This document shows positions 24,766 through 32,153 of a stretch of DNA of 44,753 nucleotides, piece after piece. The stretch spans positions 1 through 44,753 of the IMG/VR virus record IMGVR_UViG_3300035691_000012; one strand, 5' to 3'. Below the pieces are notes generated by a model, which had not been told where the DNA came from, ran no database searches, and was given only the letters and a program-made list of their open reading frames with translations. The stretch's first letter is position 1, and every line of letters starts with the position of its first letter. Both the position numbers and the translations under genes were made by a program. Source of the stretch: a virus.

Positions 24766-25352
24766 AAAAACTGCCATACATTATCATTATCATTCTGATT
24801 TTATTAATCGGAGCCTTTTACGTTCTCCACACAGAGACTTCAAACAATTCTGAGCTAAAGATAAAAGGACTTAAGGCTGATAACAGAGAACACATAAAGC
24901 GATATGATTCATTAGAGGCCCTACAATCAATCGATAAAGAGAGGTGGTATAAAGATTCAGTTCGTATGTCGATCGCTAACCAGAAGCTAACTAAAGACAA
25001 TGCCAGGCTACAAAGACGAGTTTCTGAAACCAGGTCTGTTAAGGAAGTTCAGCAGGCTATAGATTCTATTCCAGAAGTGGCCACCGCATTCAATGCGGAT
25101 GACTCGTTAGCGCTTGGTTTAAAGAAACAAGTTGATACGCTCACAAATCAATTAACCAAACAGGCAGATAGTTTCCGGGCACAACTCAATATATCAGAAG
25201 CCAAAAATAAAGAACTTAAAGGACAACTTGTAAATGATGAAGCTGTGATTGAAGAACAGGATAAACAAATAAAGAAAGGCAAGACCATCGGGAAAATTAA
25301 AACGGTTTTAATTGGAGTAGCTTTCATTATTGGGCTGGCAATTGGACTTTAA
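24762..25352 (+). CDS. Membrane-anchored coiled-coil protein, spanin-like
   Basis: A 196-residue protein: N-terminal membrane helix (residues 4-24), a long charged coiled coil (about 28-165), and a second hydrophobic helix at the C-terminus (about 178-196). Hydrophobic ends joined by a periplasm-spanning coiled coil suggest a spanin-like fusion of inner and outer membrane at lysis. An alternative is a membrane-bound envelope factor. Its 3' end overlaps the convergent zinc-finger gene by 26 bases, with no terminator visible. Confidence 0.62.
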   Translation: MKKLPYIIIIILILLIGAFYVLHTETSNNSELKIKGLKADNREHIKRYDSLEALQSIDKERWYKDSVRMSIANQKLTKDNARLQRRVSETRSVKEVQQAIDSIPEVATAFNADDSLALGLKKQVDTLTNQLTKQADSFRAQLNISEAKNKELKGQLVNDEAVIEEQDKQIKKGKTIGKIKTVLIGVAFIIGLAIGL

Positions 25353-25707
25353 GCCAATCTTCAAAATCTTGCGCAACATAAAATTCACAAGTCTTAGGCA
25401 TTTCTTCATTGCACTTATCGCCCATATCGAAAGCATTACCTTTAGCTGCAACTGACGGCGGATGAATAAAGCAATCTCTCTTTTCACAAAACAAAACACT
25501 AACAACTCTCTCTGATTCACCATACTGATCAGCATAACCAGACCATATAGTTTCATTTTTCTTTGCTAATATTTTGCAACTATGACAAGGGCGTAGGTAG
25601 TCAGGTCTTTTTTTACATGCCTCCTCATGCTTCTCGCAGAAACGTTTTAGCTGAAACATTTTTCTACAATATTCACATTTGTATATTTCGCGTGTTTCTA
25701 TTTTCAT
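25327..25707 (-). CDS. Zinc-finger-like hypothetical protein
   Basis: A 126-residue protein with a C2H2-like N-terminus (YKCEYCRKMF...KHEEAC) and further CHSC, FCEKRDC and CEF cysteines, so probably two zinc sites. It is the last gene of the long minus-strand early unit and is coupled by ATGA to the gene upstream. Nucleic-acid or protein binding is likely; specific role unknown. Confidence 0.72.
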   Translation of the reverse strand: MKIETREIYKCEYCRKMFQLKRFCEKHEEACKKRPDYLRPCHSCKILAKKNETIWSGYADQYGESERVVSVLFCEKRDCFIHPPSVAAKGNAFDMGDKCNEEMPKTCEFYVAQDFEDWLKVQLPAQ

Positions 25708-25958
25708 TGCTGGGTTGTTGACTGGTCTTTAACTTCTTCAAAATTTTTATCAAAGTAGTCTTTTGCAACATACCATAGATCTTTGTGGTTTTCTGGATTT
25801 CTTGCAATATACCCCTGCGCAAAAACATTAGGAAATTCTTTCATTAGTGCTTTGTCAGGATTCGATATTGATATACCTGTCAAGTCCTCGCCAAAGACAA
25901 CATTTCTCATCTCAGCTACATTAGTACGTTTGTATTTTTTAAATTCATCGTGTTTCAT
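25704..25958 (-). CDS. Hypothetical early protein
   Basis: An 84-residue protein (MKHDEFKKYKRTNVAEMRNV...). ATG 25958 is preferred over the in-frame GTG at 25982. It is soluble and mixed alpha/beta, with no family recognised. About 125 bases upstream (25959-26083) hold no convincing gene. Confidence 0.62.
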   Translation of the reverse strand: MKHDEFKKYKRTNVAEMRNVVFGEDLTGISISNPDKALMKEFPNVFAQGYIARNPENHKDLWYVAKDYFDKNFEEVKDQSTTQQ

Positions 25959-26083
25959 ATTTCCATTTTTAAAACCCTCCACTCAAACAACTCATCCTTT
26001 AAGCTATCAAATTCAAATCAAACCCCTTTAACTATGAACTCTTTTAATAAGGCGAGAAGTTTGAGCGTTAGGTTAGTTCTTAA

Positions 26084-26275
26084 TTATTTACAACCAAAAG
26101 AGTTTGAAACGCCTTTGCAGTTTGACACAGGAACATACTGAGCAAAAGTAGGACTTACTTTCACACATTTACAATCACTTGTCCAGGCGTATTCATTAAT
26201 AACTTTTTTCTCTTTTACTGTAGCAGTTACAGAAACCGCAATAGCAATAAATGCAAATACAATTAACTTTTTCAT
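26084..26275 (-). CDS. Small exported cysteine-containing protein
   Basis: A 63-residue protein with a signal peptide to about residue 19 (MKKLIVFAFIAIAVSVTA) and four cysteines in the mature part (CKC, C, C). It may form disulphides in the periplasm. Function unknown; a phage-coded envelope factor. Confidence 0.65.
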   Translation of the reverse strand: MKKLIVFAFIAIAVSVTATVKEKKVINEYAWTSDCKCVKVSPTFAQYVPVSNCKGVSNSFGCK

Positions 26276-26305
26276 AATAGTTCGCTTTACGATGAGCGAT
26301 AACGT

Positions 26306-26617
26306 TTATTTCATATTGAATTTAAGCCATTCTTTTTTATTCTTAAACTCTGTAGGAGTTATTACAAATTCTTTTTCACTGCACTGAAGTTTGTATTCTT
26401 TTATGATAAGTCTATAAATTTCATGCCGATTAGGAAAGTAGCCTCCTGTAGTGGAGTAAAAATATGACCCCCAACGCAAACCATTTGTAATTGAATCTAC
26501 AGATATATATGTTGCCATGAAGAATCTTTCTTTAACTTTAGGTTGAGTTTGAGCCTTGACCATCATAGCAACCAGTAATAAGATTGCAAGTAGTAGTAAT
26601 ATTCGTGCTGTTTTCAT
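26306..26617 (-). CDS. Exported hypothetical protein
   Basis: A 103-residue protein with a signal peptide (residues 1-22, ending in MVKAQ). The mature part has mixed alpha/beta composition. It pairs with the neighbouring exported protein at 26084, suggesting a small early module acting outside the cytoplasm. Confidence 0.66.
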   Translation of the reverse strand: MKTARILLLLAILLLVAMMVKAQTQPKVKERFFMATYISVDSITNGLRWGSYFYSTTGGYFPNRHEIYRLIIKEYKLQCSEKEFVITPTEFKNKKEWLKFNMK

Positions 26618-26622
26618 AACGT

Positions 26623-26961
26623 TTATTTCTTTAGCTTTTCAATTTCTTCAATTATGGTCTTCAGATTTTCTGCTATCTTCAAAAGATTCCTATATGAAAT
26701 ATCTTTCGGGTCAAGTGATAAAAGTATATTAAATTTAGACTGTACATCATCAATAGCCTGATTATATGTTTTGATAAAAAAAGACTCTTCTTCCAATTCA
26801 GCAGAATATCGCTCACACTTTGTTGAACAATTACTATATTCAAGATCATTAGAACATCTGCATTTCGGTTCCTCTTCTTTAGCAAGCTTTAGAATGGCTA
26901 CTTCATAAGGTTCGGCTGGAATATCACAACCTGAGTTATCAGGATTATTATAAGTAGGCAT
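26623..26961 (-). CDS. Cys-rich, helical hypothetical protein
   Basis: A 112-residue protein: a Cys cluster (CRCSNDLEYSNCSTKC, about 34-49), then a charged helical tail. The reading frame stays open for about 17 plausible codons upstream of the ATG (VEGFEYELETRFTDGW) without ATG, GTG or TTG, so the true N-terminus may be longer and use a rare start, or be truncated. Function unknown. Confidence 0.62.
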   Translation of the reverse strand: MPTYNNPDNSGCDIPAEPYEVAILKLAKEEEPKCRCSNDLEYSNCSTKCERYSAELEEESFFIKTYNQAIDDVQSKFNILLSLDPKDISYRNLLKIAENLKTIIEEIEKLKK

Positions 26962-27005
26962 CCATCCGTCAGTAAACCTGGTTTCAAGTTCATACTCAAA
27001 TCCCT

Positions 27006-27200
27006 CTACTCTACTTGGAATATATCACCGGGTTTTAAAAGTTCATCTGAATCACAGCCTCTTCTAACTTTGAAGAAATCACCCATAATGGAATATACAA
27101 TTCCTTTGAGTACTTCCGGATTCTCAATTCTAATGTTCACACCATCAATAATAGCGTAGAATATATTAGGAAATTCGAATAGAATAGTTAAAGTTTTCAT
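27006..27200 (-). CDS. Hypothetical protein
   Basis: A 64-residue beta-rich protein coupled by ATGA to the upstream methylase. No motif recognised. The KPGDIFQVE end suggests a small barrel-like fold. Confidence 0.62.
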   Translation of the reverse strand: MKTLTILFEFPNIFYAIIDGVNIRIENPEVLKGIVYSIMGDFFKVRRGCDSDELLKPGDIFQVE

Positions 27201-27667
27201 TGTTTAGATTTCAGTATAAAGCATGCAATATGCCGACCAGTTCCTTTTCCTATTGATCCATCTTCAATTGCATGCCATCGAACATCACCAAGATTCCTAA
27301 CATCACAACCAATAACTTTTAAAAGCATTAACACCCATTTATCGATAGGGTATACTAAGACGACTGTTTTTCCTTTTGCATGCTCTTCGATTGCTTTCCT
27401 AACCCACGCGGTTGGCCCTTTCTTTTTTCCTTGATGCAGTATGGATCCAAATGGTGGATTTACATAACTAGATTGACCCCATTCACAGGTAAGGCCGTCA
27501 AATCCTTCCGGTAGTGGGTAAGGGCAAGGATCAAAATCGAAATTGAATTCAGTATTTAATTGAGCGTATAAATCAGGCGGCGTTAACCAATAATGCTTTT
27601 TATCTACTCTATTTCCTTTGTGGAATTTGTTTTCAGATGGAATGAGTAGGCTTTGATGTTTTTTCAT
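27197..27667 (-). CDS. Phage DNA N6-adenine methyltransferase (Dam-like, PF05869 type)
   Basis: A 156-residue protein with YWLTPPDLYAQL at 27-37, DPCP at 46-49 and the catalytic NPPF at 70-73, the hallmarks of the small phage DNA N6-adenine methylases. These methylate adenine in phage DNA to evade host restriction or mark it. No partner endonuclease lies next to it, so it is an orphan methylase. Target site cannot be read from sequence. Confidence 0.87.
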   Translation of the reverse strand: MKKHQSLLIPSENKFHKGNRVDKKHYWLTPPDLYAQLNTEFNFDFDPCPYPLPEGFDGLTCEWGQSSYVNPPFGSILHQGKKKGPTAWVRKAIEEHAKGKTVVLVYPIDKWVLMLLKVIGCDVRNLGDVRWHAIEDGSIGKGTGRHIACFILKSKQ

Positions 27668-27698
27668 AGTTCTAATAGAATGTTGAGTACTTTGATTT

Positions 27699-28016
27699 TC
27701 AGGGCTTGTCAGGCAGCGTGTGAATGAAATTATTTACCTCAATTGCTCGTTCTTTTATTTGAATCCCCCAATCTCTGTAGTATTTTATATCAAGGTCTTT
27801 ATCCTCTTGTGCCATGTATTCACCGACTCGCATTATAAATGAAAGAACCGTTGCTGACCAGTGGTGTGACCCAATCTCGCTGTTTGAAAACTTGCTTATC
27901 TTATTAAGATTTTCAAGTCTTGTAATTTCGGAATTTAATATATCAAATGTGAATTGTTCAATTGACTTTCCACATGTCGATTCCCCCCAAAGTTTTTGTA
28001 TTTCTTCTAGTGTCAT
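27699..28016 (-). CDS. Hypothetical early protein
   Basis: A 105-residue helical soluble protein, coupled by ATGA to the upstream gene. There is no motif I can assign. Confidence 0.62.
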   Translation of the reverse strand: MTLEEIQKLWGESTCGKSIEQFTFDILNSEITRLENLNKISKFSNSEIGSHHWSATVLSFIMRVGEYMAQEDKDLDIKYYRDWGIQIKERAIEVNNFIHTLPDKP

Positions 28017-28243
28017 GGTTCAACTGTTTCGATTAGTTCAAGAAATCTTTTGCATGCTGCTATCCACCCACGATCGTATGGATCATTTTCATTCAAAATA
28101 TCAATAGTCTTTTCCTTTTCAATATCTCTTTTAAGGGATGATTTGAACATATCCTTAAATTCTATACAAATAGAAGATGCTGTTGTTGTTAAATCATTGG
28201 CAGCTTCTTCCCAAGCCTGTTCTGCTTTCTCTCTGTCTGTCAT
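28013..28243 (-). CDS. Hypothetical early protein
   Basis: A 76-residue helical, acidic protein (MTDREKAEQAWEEAAN...). Ends in an ATGA overlap. No family recognised. Confidence 0.62.
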   Translation of the reverse strand: MTDREKAEQAWEEAANDLTTTASSICIEFKDMFKSSLKRDIEKEKTIDILNENDPYDRGWIAACKRFLELIETVEP

Positions 28244-28292
28244 GGCCTAGTAGGTTTAACAGGTTCATCGTAAACAATCCAAATAGTTGAGT

Positions 28293-28928
28293 TCATAAGT
28301 TTTTAAAGTTTAACTGAGTCCATTCTTTTTCCTCTATAAAACCTGGTAGCGGCTTACCTGTATAAGCGTCAAAGTTGGCGCGTATCCATGCGGTGTGGCG
28401 TTCTCGCTTTTCTATTTCTTCAAGTGAAGGCGGTCGGTATCTTTCTTTAATTTCCGGAACATCCGATAATTGGCTGAACTTGCTTTTCAATTTGCTTCCG
28501 GTGTGCTCAACCTTTTCAGGATGACCGACTTTATTTAAAGCTTGCTGCCATTTTTCTATTGCTTTGTCGCGCGCCTCACCAGTTAATGGCTCAGCATTAA
28601 CTTTTTCACCTTCAGACTTCTTTGCCTGTTCGTCAACATATCGTGAATAATAAGGCCCCTTAACGCTGTCAAACCAGTTGAATAAAATCTTACCGTTTAG
28701 CCCTATGAATTTAGGATCTGAATAGATCTTATCCCGGATTATGTTTTGCATGTCAAGCTCAGGAATGTAACTGAACATTCCACAAACTTTGCACAACTCA
28801 TCAAGTAAAGCGTTTATCTCCCTGGTATGATCTTTCTTATCTGGGAACTCTTCGTATATCTTTTCGAGTTGGCGTAGGCCTGCCATCTTGTAAAGGTTGT
28901 TTAGGAGTGTGAAAAAGAATTCGCGCAT
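28293..28928 (-). CDS. Hypothetical protein, possible replication accessory
   Basis: A 211-residue soluble protein with helical N-terminal half, a Lys/Glu-rich linker and a C-terminal HTAWIRANFDAYTGKPLPGF block followed by EEKEW. It has the size and position of replication initiation or helicase-loading accessory proteins, but I cannot name a family. An in-frame ATG at residue 15 is an alternative start. It follows the RNA methyltransferase gene closely. Confidence 0.6.
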   Translation of the reverse strand: MREFFFTLLNNLYKMAGLRQLEKIYEEFPDKKDHTREINALLDELCKVCGMFSYIPELDMQNIIRDKIYSDPKFIGLNGKILFNWFDSVKGPYYSRYVDEQAKKSEGEKVNAEPLTGEARDKAIEKWQQALNKVGHPEKVEHTGSKLKSKFSQLSDVPEIKERYRPPSLEEIEKRERHTAWIRANFDAYTGKPLPGFIEEKEWTQLNFKNL

Positions 28929-28931
28929 TTT

Positions 28932-29375
28932 TTAATTTGATTTTATGTATCTGTCATAAATAACAATTGAGCCAGCAACAGAAACATTCAAACTTTGTTC
29001 TCCAGGCAAATAAATTATTTCTTGACAATGATCAATTGCCTGTTTTGTCAATCCATTATCTTCTGCGCCCAATAAATAACATGCTCTTTTTGGATGCTTA
29101 AATGATTCAATTGGGGTTGCTGATTTTATCAATTCAATACCAATCAACTCACATCCATGCGGCCTATGATCATTAAAGTCTGTAAAATCTTTGTAAATGA
29201 ATGTCGGTATATGTCGGCTACTTTTCATTGTATCGCTAGCTTGTTCTTTGAATCGGCTACCAATTAGAAATATGAAATCAGCATCAAATATTTGGGCTGT
29301 ACGAAATAAAGTGCCATAGTTCATTGATGTCTTCATATTCAAACAACCAATTCCGAAATAACCATTCTTTCTCAT
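28932..29375 (-). CDS. SpoU/TrmH-type RNA 2'-O-methyltransferase
   Basis: A 147-residue SPOUT enzyme. Motif 1 is NYGTLFRTA (19-27, with Asn19 and Arg25), motif 2 LLGAEDNGL (101-109), and motif 3 LPGEQSLNVSVAGSIVIYDR (123-142), which together form the trefoil-knot SAM site. It is short, at the minimal-domain length of TrmL-like tRNA enzymes, and lacks the N-terminal RNA-binding extension of rRNA enzymes. The likely reaction is 2'-O-methylation of a tRNA or other RNA. This enzyme class is rare in phages. It is coupled by ATGA to the upstream gene. Confidence 0.87.
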   Translation of the reverse strand: MRKNGYFGIGCLNMKTSMNYGTLFRTAQIFDADFIFLIGSRFKEQASDTMKSSRHIPTFIYKDFTDFNDHRPHGCELIGIELIKSATPIESFKHPKRACYLLGAEDNGLTKQAIDHCQEIIYLPGEQSLNVSVAGSIVIYDRYIKSN

Positions 29376-29623
29376 AGATCATCAAAATTTAACTTCTGTG
29401 CTACTTTCTTAGGTCGTGGCATCTTAGACAACCATCCATTTACAAGTCTCTTAAAATCGCATGCATTGCTGTTTTCGAGCCTGACTTCATCAGCTATTAA
29501 GAACCCGAAACTTTGGGCTATAGCTTCATCCATGTCTTTGCCTTTGTGGAGCATTGACATTGTTTCTAACCACCGTTCATCAAGCTGTGATTTCCAGTAG
29601 TCGAGTGTCATTTTTTCCTGCAT
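29372..29623 (-). CDS. Hypothetical protein
   Basis: An 83-residue helical protein with a conserved-looking FKRLVNGWLSKMPRP block near the C-terminus. It overlaps the upstream gene by 16 bases and the RNA methyltransferase gene by four. The pattern recalls small DNA-associated proteins of Bacteroidota phages, without a named function. Confidence 0.62.
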   Translation of the reverse strand: MQEKMTLDYWKSQLDERWLETMSMLHKGKDMDEAIAQSFGFLIADEVRLENSNACDFKRLVNGWLSKMPRPKKVAQKLNFDDL

Positions 29624-29838
29624 GGCAATTCATGTTTAGCTTCATGTTCAGCAATATTAAGATCAGATAATTCAATTTGAAGTTCTAAAGCTTTTATTAA
29701 AAATCTTGCCCTATCTTCAGACTCTTTTTTACTAAAACCAATAGCAACATAACATGTATTACCAGCTGGTGTTTTGATATCAGTAGTCCATCGCTCAATG
29801 TCACTGATATATCTAGCGTTTAAATTAAAATTGTTCAT
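29608..29838 (-). CDS. Hypothetical protein
   Basis: A 76-residue protein with a beta-rich first half (WTTDIKTPAGNTCYVAIGF) and a helical second half. It is coupled by ATGA to the upstream RHH gene. Function unknown. Confidence 0.62.
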   Translation of the reverse strand: MNNFNLNARYISDIERWTTDIKTPAGNTCYVAIGFSKKESEDRARFLIKALELQIELSDLNIAEHEAKHELPCRKK

Positions 29839-29981
29839 GATTTCTTTTGCTTTAAAGAATCAACAAAATCTTGCAATGCATTCTCAATGACATTGTTTAA
29901 TGATCGGCGTTCTTTCTTCGCCTCTTTTTTTAGAGTTTGAATTATACTAGATTCAATTCTCATAGTTTGATGCTGTTTCAT
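29835..29981 (-). CDS. Ribbon-helix-helix (CopG/Arc-like) protein
   Basis: A 48-residue ORF: MKQHQTMRIESSIIQTLKK, then helices with ERRSLNNVIENAL. A short beta strand (TMRIESS) followed by two helices is the RHH fold of CopG/Arc repressors. It is coupled by ATGA to the downstream gene. The tandem TAACACA repeats just upstream are candidate operators, so it may control its own unit. Confidence 0.75.
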   Translation of the reverse strand: MKQHQTMRIESSIIQTLKKEAKKERRSLNNVIENALQDFVDSLKQKKS

Positions 29982-30010
29982 GACACTAAGTAACACAGCG
30001 TAACACAAGT
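29981..30010 (-). promoter_or_regulatory. Tandem 10-bp repeats, candidate operator
   Basis: Positions 29991-30000 and 30001-30010 read TAACACAGCG and TAACACAAGT, and 29981-29990 is a weaker third copy (TGACACTAAG). The 10-bp period puts the copies on one face of the helix, as for RHH dimers binding side by side. They sit directly upstream of the RHH gene. Confidence 0.45.
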
Positions 30011-30052
30011 ATGCAAATTATTAATGATATTTATTTTTAATGTGACGTTGCA

Positions 30053-30463
30053 TCAATAAATACATAGACATTCATTTTTAGCCATGCCTATGATTATTTC
30101 GCGTAATCTGGCAGGCTCAATTGACAAAGCTTGTTCATTGGTTAGTCTTAAAATTCCTCTCACTTCACGGAATGACATTATTATCTTCTCGCGTTCGGCA
30201 TCCTTCATTATCTGAGTTTGCGTGAAATGATAACCGCCATCGATCTCAATGGCTATTCGATATTTAGATAGAAAGAAGTCTGCAATAAAAATATGATCAT
30301 CATTTTTAAAAATCTTTTGAAACCTATGTTTTAAAAATCCAGCATCCAGTAACTTTATTCTAAATACTCTTTCAGCTTTAGTTGCATTCTTTCTAAGTTC
30401 AATAGCAGCACGACTACTCCACCTAGCTCTTAAACTTTTTAATGTTCTTTTCTTTTTAACCAT
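30053..30463 (-). CDS. DUF559 / Vsr-like endonuclease-fold protein
   Basis: A 136-residue basic protein. The PD-(D/E)xK core is FIADFFLSKYRIAIEIDGGYH: Asp62, then Glu73-Ile-Asp75, typical of DUF559 proteins related to Vsr mismatch endonucleases. The N-terminal 25 residues are very basic and probably bind DNA. A role in DNA repair, recombination or host DNA damage is likely; the specific target is unknown. Confidence 0.83.
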   Translation of the reverse strand: MVKKKRTLKSLRARWSSRAAIELRKNATKAERVFRIKLLDAGFLKHRFQKIFKNDDHIFIADFFLSKYRIAIEIDGGYHFTQTQIMKDAEREKIIMSFREVRGILRLTNEQALSIEPARLREIIIGMAKNECLCIY

Positions 30464-30513
30464 TTGCTTACTGGTTTAGATTCTTGTTGAGAAAGAGAAG
30501 GGCAGTCTTATCC

Positions 30514-30811
30514 TTAGACGCCTTCCCTACTTTGCTTGACTGGATGAGTTCCGTCTTCAAAAGTCCTTATATGAACACCGCGTCTATAAGTTTGAAAAGA
30601 TACTTTTGGAGTTTCGGCCTCCGTGGTAGCGTGCTTCTCTTCATTGGGCTGCACTTGTCGATATGCTACATCCTCCCAGATCGACTTAGTCTGTTCTTAC
30701 CCTGGCGTATATTCTCCCGTCGATAAGAATTGATTCTAAAGCCTCTAATGCGGCGGCAGCGTCATACTCGGTTGCCTGTCTGATTAGTTAAACTTTGGAA
30801 TTTTTTGACAT
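30514..30811 (-). pseudogene. Broken small gene with one in-frame stop and one frameshift
   Basis: From ATG 30811 the frame reads MSKNSKV, a TAA at 30790-30788, then LIRQATEYDAAAALEALESI and IDGRIYARVRTD to TAA at 30688-30686. From about there the +1 frame continues as coherent protein (SIWEDVAYRQVQPNEEKHAT ... FQTYRRGVHIRTFEDGTHPV) to a stop at 30514. The 298-base span is 3n+1, matching one single-base shift. The second part has no ATG of its own. Two lesions in about 97 codons suggest a decayed gene. A TAA read-through plus +1 slip (GAC TAA G) is a less likely alternative. No other clear gene lies in 30464-30970. Confidence 0.55.
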
Positions 30812-30857
30812 AAAAAAAGCCCGCATTCTGGAAGACATGCGAGCTAGGCTTTATTGG
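30812..30857 (-). terminator. Intrinsic terminator of the early unit
   Basis: On the minus strand AAAGCC pairs with GGCTTT and, inside, CGCAT pairs with ATGCG (with an AGCTA bulge), followed by TTTTTTT. The ATG of the broken gene follows the T run at once. This terminator lies in the middle of the early minus-strand region, so expression of downstream early genes needs read-through or another promoter. Confidence 0.72.
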
Positions 30858-30925
30858 TTAAAACCTTCGCCCTTTACTGATGCTTCCAGACAGCAATAAA
30901 GGGGAATTTGAAATTACAAGGCGAA
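30812..30925 (-). ncRNA. Candidate kissing-loop RNA element
   Basis: A second hairpin, CCCTTTA/TAAAGGG (30870-30876 with 30897-30903), has a nested TGCT/AGCA stem whose loop (minus-strand GTCTGGA) is complementary to the terminator loop (minus-strand TCTTCCAGA). TCTGGAAG at 30827-30834 and CTTCCAGA at 30883-30890 are exact complements over eight bases. This allows loop-loop pairing between the upstream hairpin and the terminator hairpin, and could gate termination. Confidence 0.42.
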
Positions 30926-30970
30926 ATTATCTCTTTCCTACCTTTCCTCAAAACAAATCAGAGAAATAAT

Positions 30971-31159
30971 TTAATTAGAATCTTTAAAGGCTTCCTCTAT
31001 GTGTTTACGGAACTCATTAACCATATCATCGATGGTAATTTCGCCTGATTTAACAGCCTCTTCTAATTGATCAGAACTTAATTGTTCGTCTTCCTTTCGA
31101 TCATAGAAAAGAAAATCAATGCATAAATCGGAAATAGTATCTAAAATTGTTTGTTTCAT
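30971..31159 (-). CDS. Small acidic hypothetical protein
   Basis: A 62-residue acidic helical protein. The segment DQLEEAVKSGEITIDDM recurs in closely similar form (DQLIEAVKSGEIDPLAV) in the protein at 33308-33790, so the two share a short helical module. No function known. Confidence 0.62.
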   Translation of the reverse strand: MKQTILDTISDLCIDFLFYDRKEDEQLSSDQLEEAVKSGEITIDDMVNEFRKHIEEAFKDSN

Positions 31160-31196
31160 TTTCTTATCTTTTTAGTTAACCCCGTTAAAACTCTAC

Positions 31197-31625
31197 TTAC
31201 TTTTTAGATAGTCTTGATTCTGAAAATCCCATTTTATAAGCCCATTCTGGTGAGCCTTCAATTTTGATGTGCCCCATACGAGATACCGGCTTCCAGAATC
31301 TAATATCTAAAAGTAATGGTATATCGTTAGCCTCCGCCCAGGAGTCGTAAAATTCGTCGTGCGAACGGCCTAAACTATGATGTGGTTCTATCGCCGGAAA
31401 CCTTGGAAAAACAACACACATTTTATCAATAATCCATTCGTCACGCATTAGAGCATATCGTTTCAAATAAGAAGAAAGTTTTCTACTTATCTTACGGATA
31501 GGCTTAGATATTTTCTTCGGTTTAAGCGCGTCTGTTTCTTCCTTGCGTTTACGTCTGTTGCATGAGCTGCAATACCCGTTACGTTCCGGTAAGTTTTGGC
31601 AATCTGGATGTAGGCAGCAAAGCAT
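31197..31625 (-). CDS. NinG / HNH-like protein
   Basis: A 142-residue basic protein with an N-terminal zinc knot (CLHPDC...YCSSC), a Lys-rich middle (KPKKISKPIRKISRK) and an HNH-like AIEPHHSLGR. This arrangement resembles phage lambda NinG/Rap-type recombination nucleases that act on branched DNA. The resemblance is by pattern only. It overlaps the coiled-coil gene upstream by one base. Confidence 0.66.
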   Translation of the reverse strand: MLCCLHPDCQNLPERNGYCSSCNRRKRKEETDALKPKKISKPIRKISRKLSSYLKRYALMRDEWIIDKMCVVFPRFPAIEPHHSLGRSHDEFYDSWAEANDIPLLLDIRFWKPVSRMGHIKIEGSPEWAYKMGFSESRLSKK

Positions 31626-31963
31626 TATCGTTCGTCAAATTGTGAAAGTGTCTTATTCTCGTCTTCAAGTTCGGCTATGCGCTCCTTTGCTTTTAATAGC
31701 TCTTCTTCCGCACTATCGCGGTCTCGTTTAGCACGATCAGATTCGTAAGCAAATTTGCTCGCTTGTATTTTAAGTTCTTTCTTCTCATTATTAAGCAGTT
31801 CTATTTGATCATACAAATTTCCGATAGTTTCAGATTGATTATTATTTAGAATCACCTGCTTAGCGTGACTTTCTGCAAGATCGTTGTAAACCTTTTTTAA
31901 GGTGGCTAGTTCTTCCTCTGCTTCAACTAATTGTCTCTCTAAGTCTGTTATATTATTCGGCAT
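31625..31963 (-). CDS. Coiled-coil protein
   Basis: A 112-residue protein, nearly all coiled coil (heptads throughout, Glu/Lys/Leu-rich). I use the second Met (MPNNITDLERQLVEAEEEL). There is no enzymatic motif. It may scaffold the neighbouring DNA-processing proteins. Confidence 0.63.
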   Translation of the reverse strand: MPNNITDLERQLVEAEEELATLKKVYNDLAESHAKQVILNNNQSETIGNLYDQIELLNNEKKELKIQASKFAYESDRAKRDRDSAEEELLKAKERIAELEDENKTLSQFDER

Positions 31964-31985
31964 CATATCCTAACCATGTTTACGT

Positions 31986-32153
31986 TTAAAATTTACTGTC
32001 TCTATTTAAGAGATCAACTAAGCATATTATAAATCCACCAGTAATAATACCACAACCTAAAATTATGCCATCCCTATCACGATAGATGATATCAGGTATA
32101 AGAGCCATAAGCACACCAGGAATAAAGTAAAGCATTCTTTTAAAGTATTTCAT
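31986..32153 (-). CDS. Small two-helix membrane protein
   Basis: A 55-residue ORF opening MKYFKRMLYFIPGVLMALIP, with a second hydrophobic stretch GIILGCGIITGGFIICLV. It overlaps the upstream stop by four bases. One of several tiny membrane proteins in this early region. Confidence 0.6.
   Translation of the reverse strand: MKYFKRMLYFIPGVLMALIPDIIYRDRDGIILGCGIITGGFIICLVDLLNRDSKF

Noticed and set aside
30484-30726. 80-residue + strand ORF
   Set aside because: Antisense to protein-like minus-strand sequence of the broken gene; no start context or neighbours on that strand.
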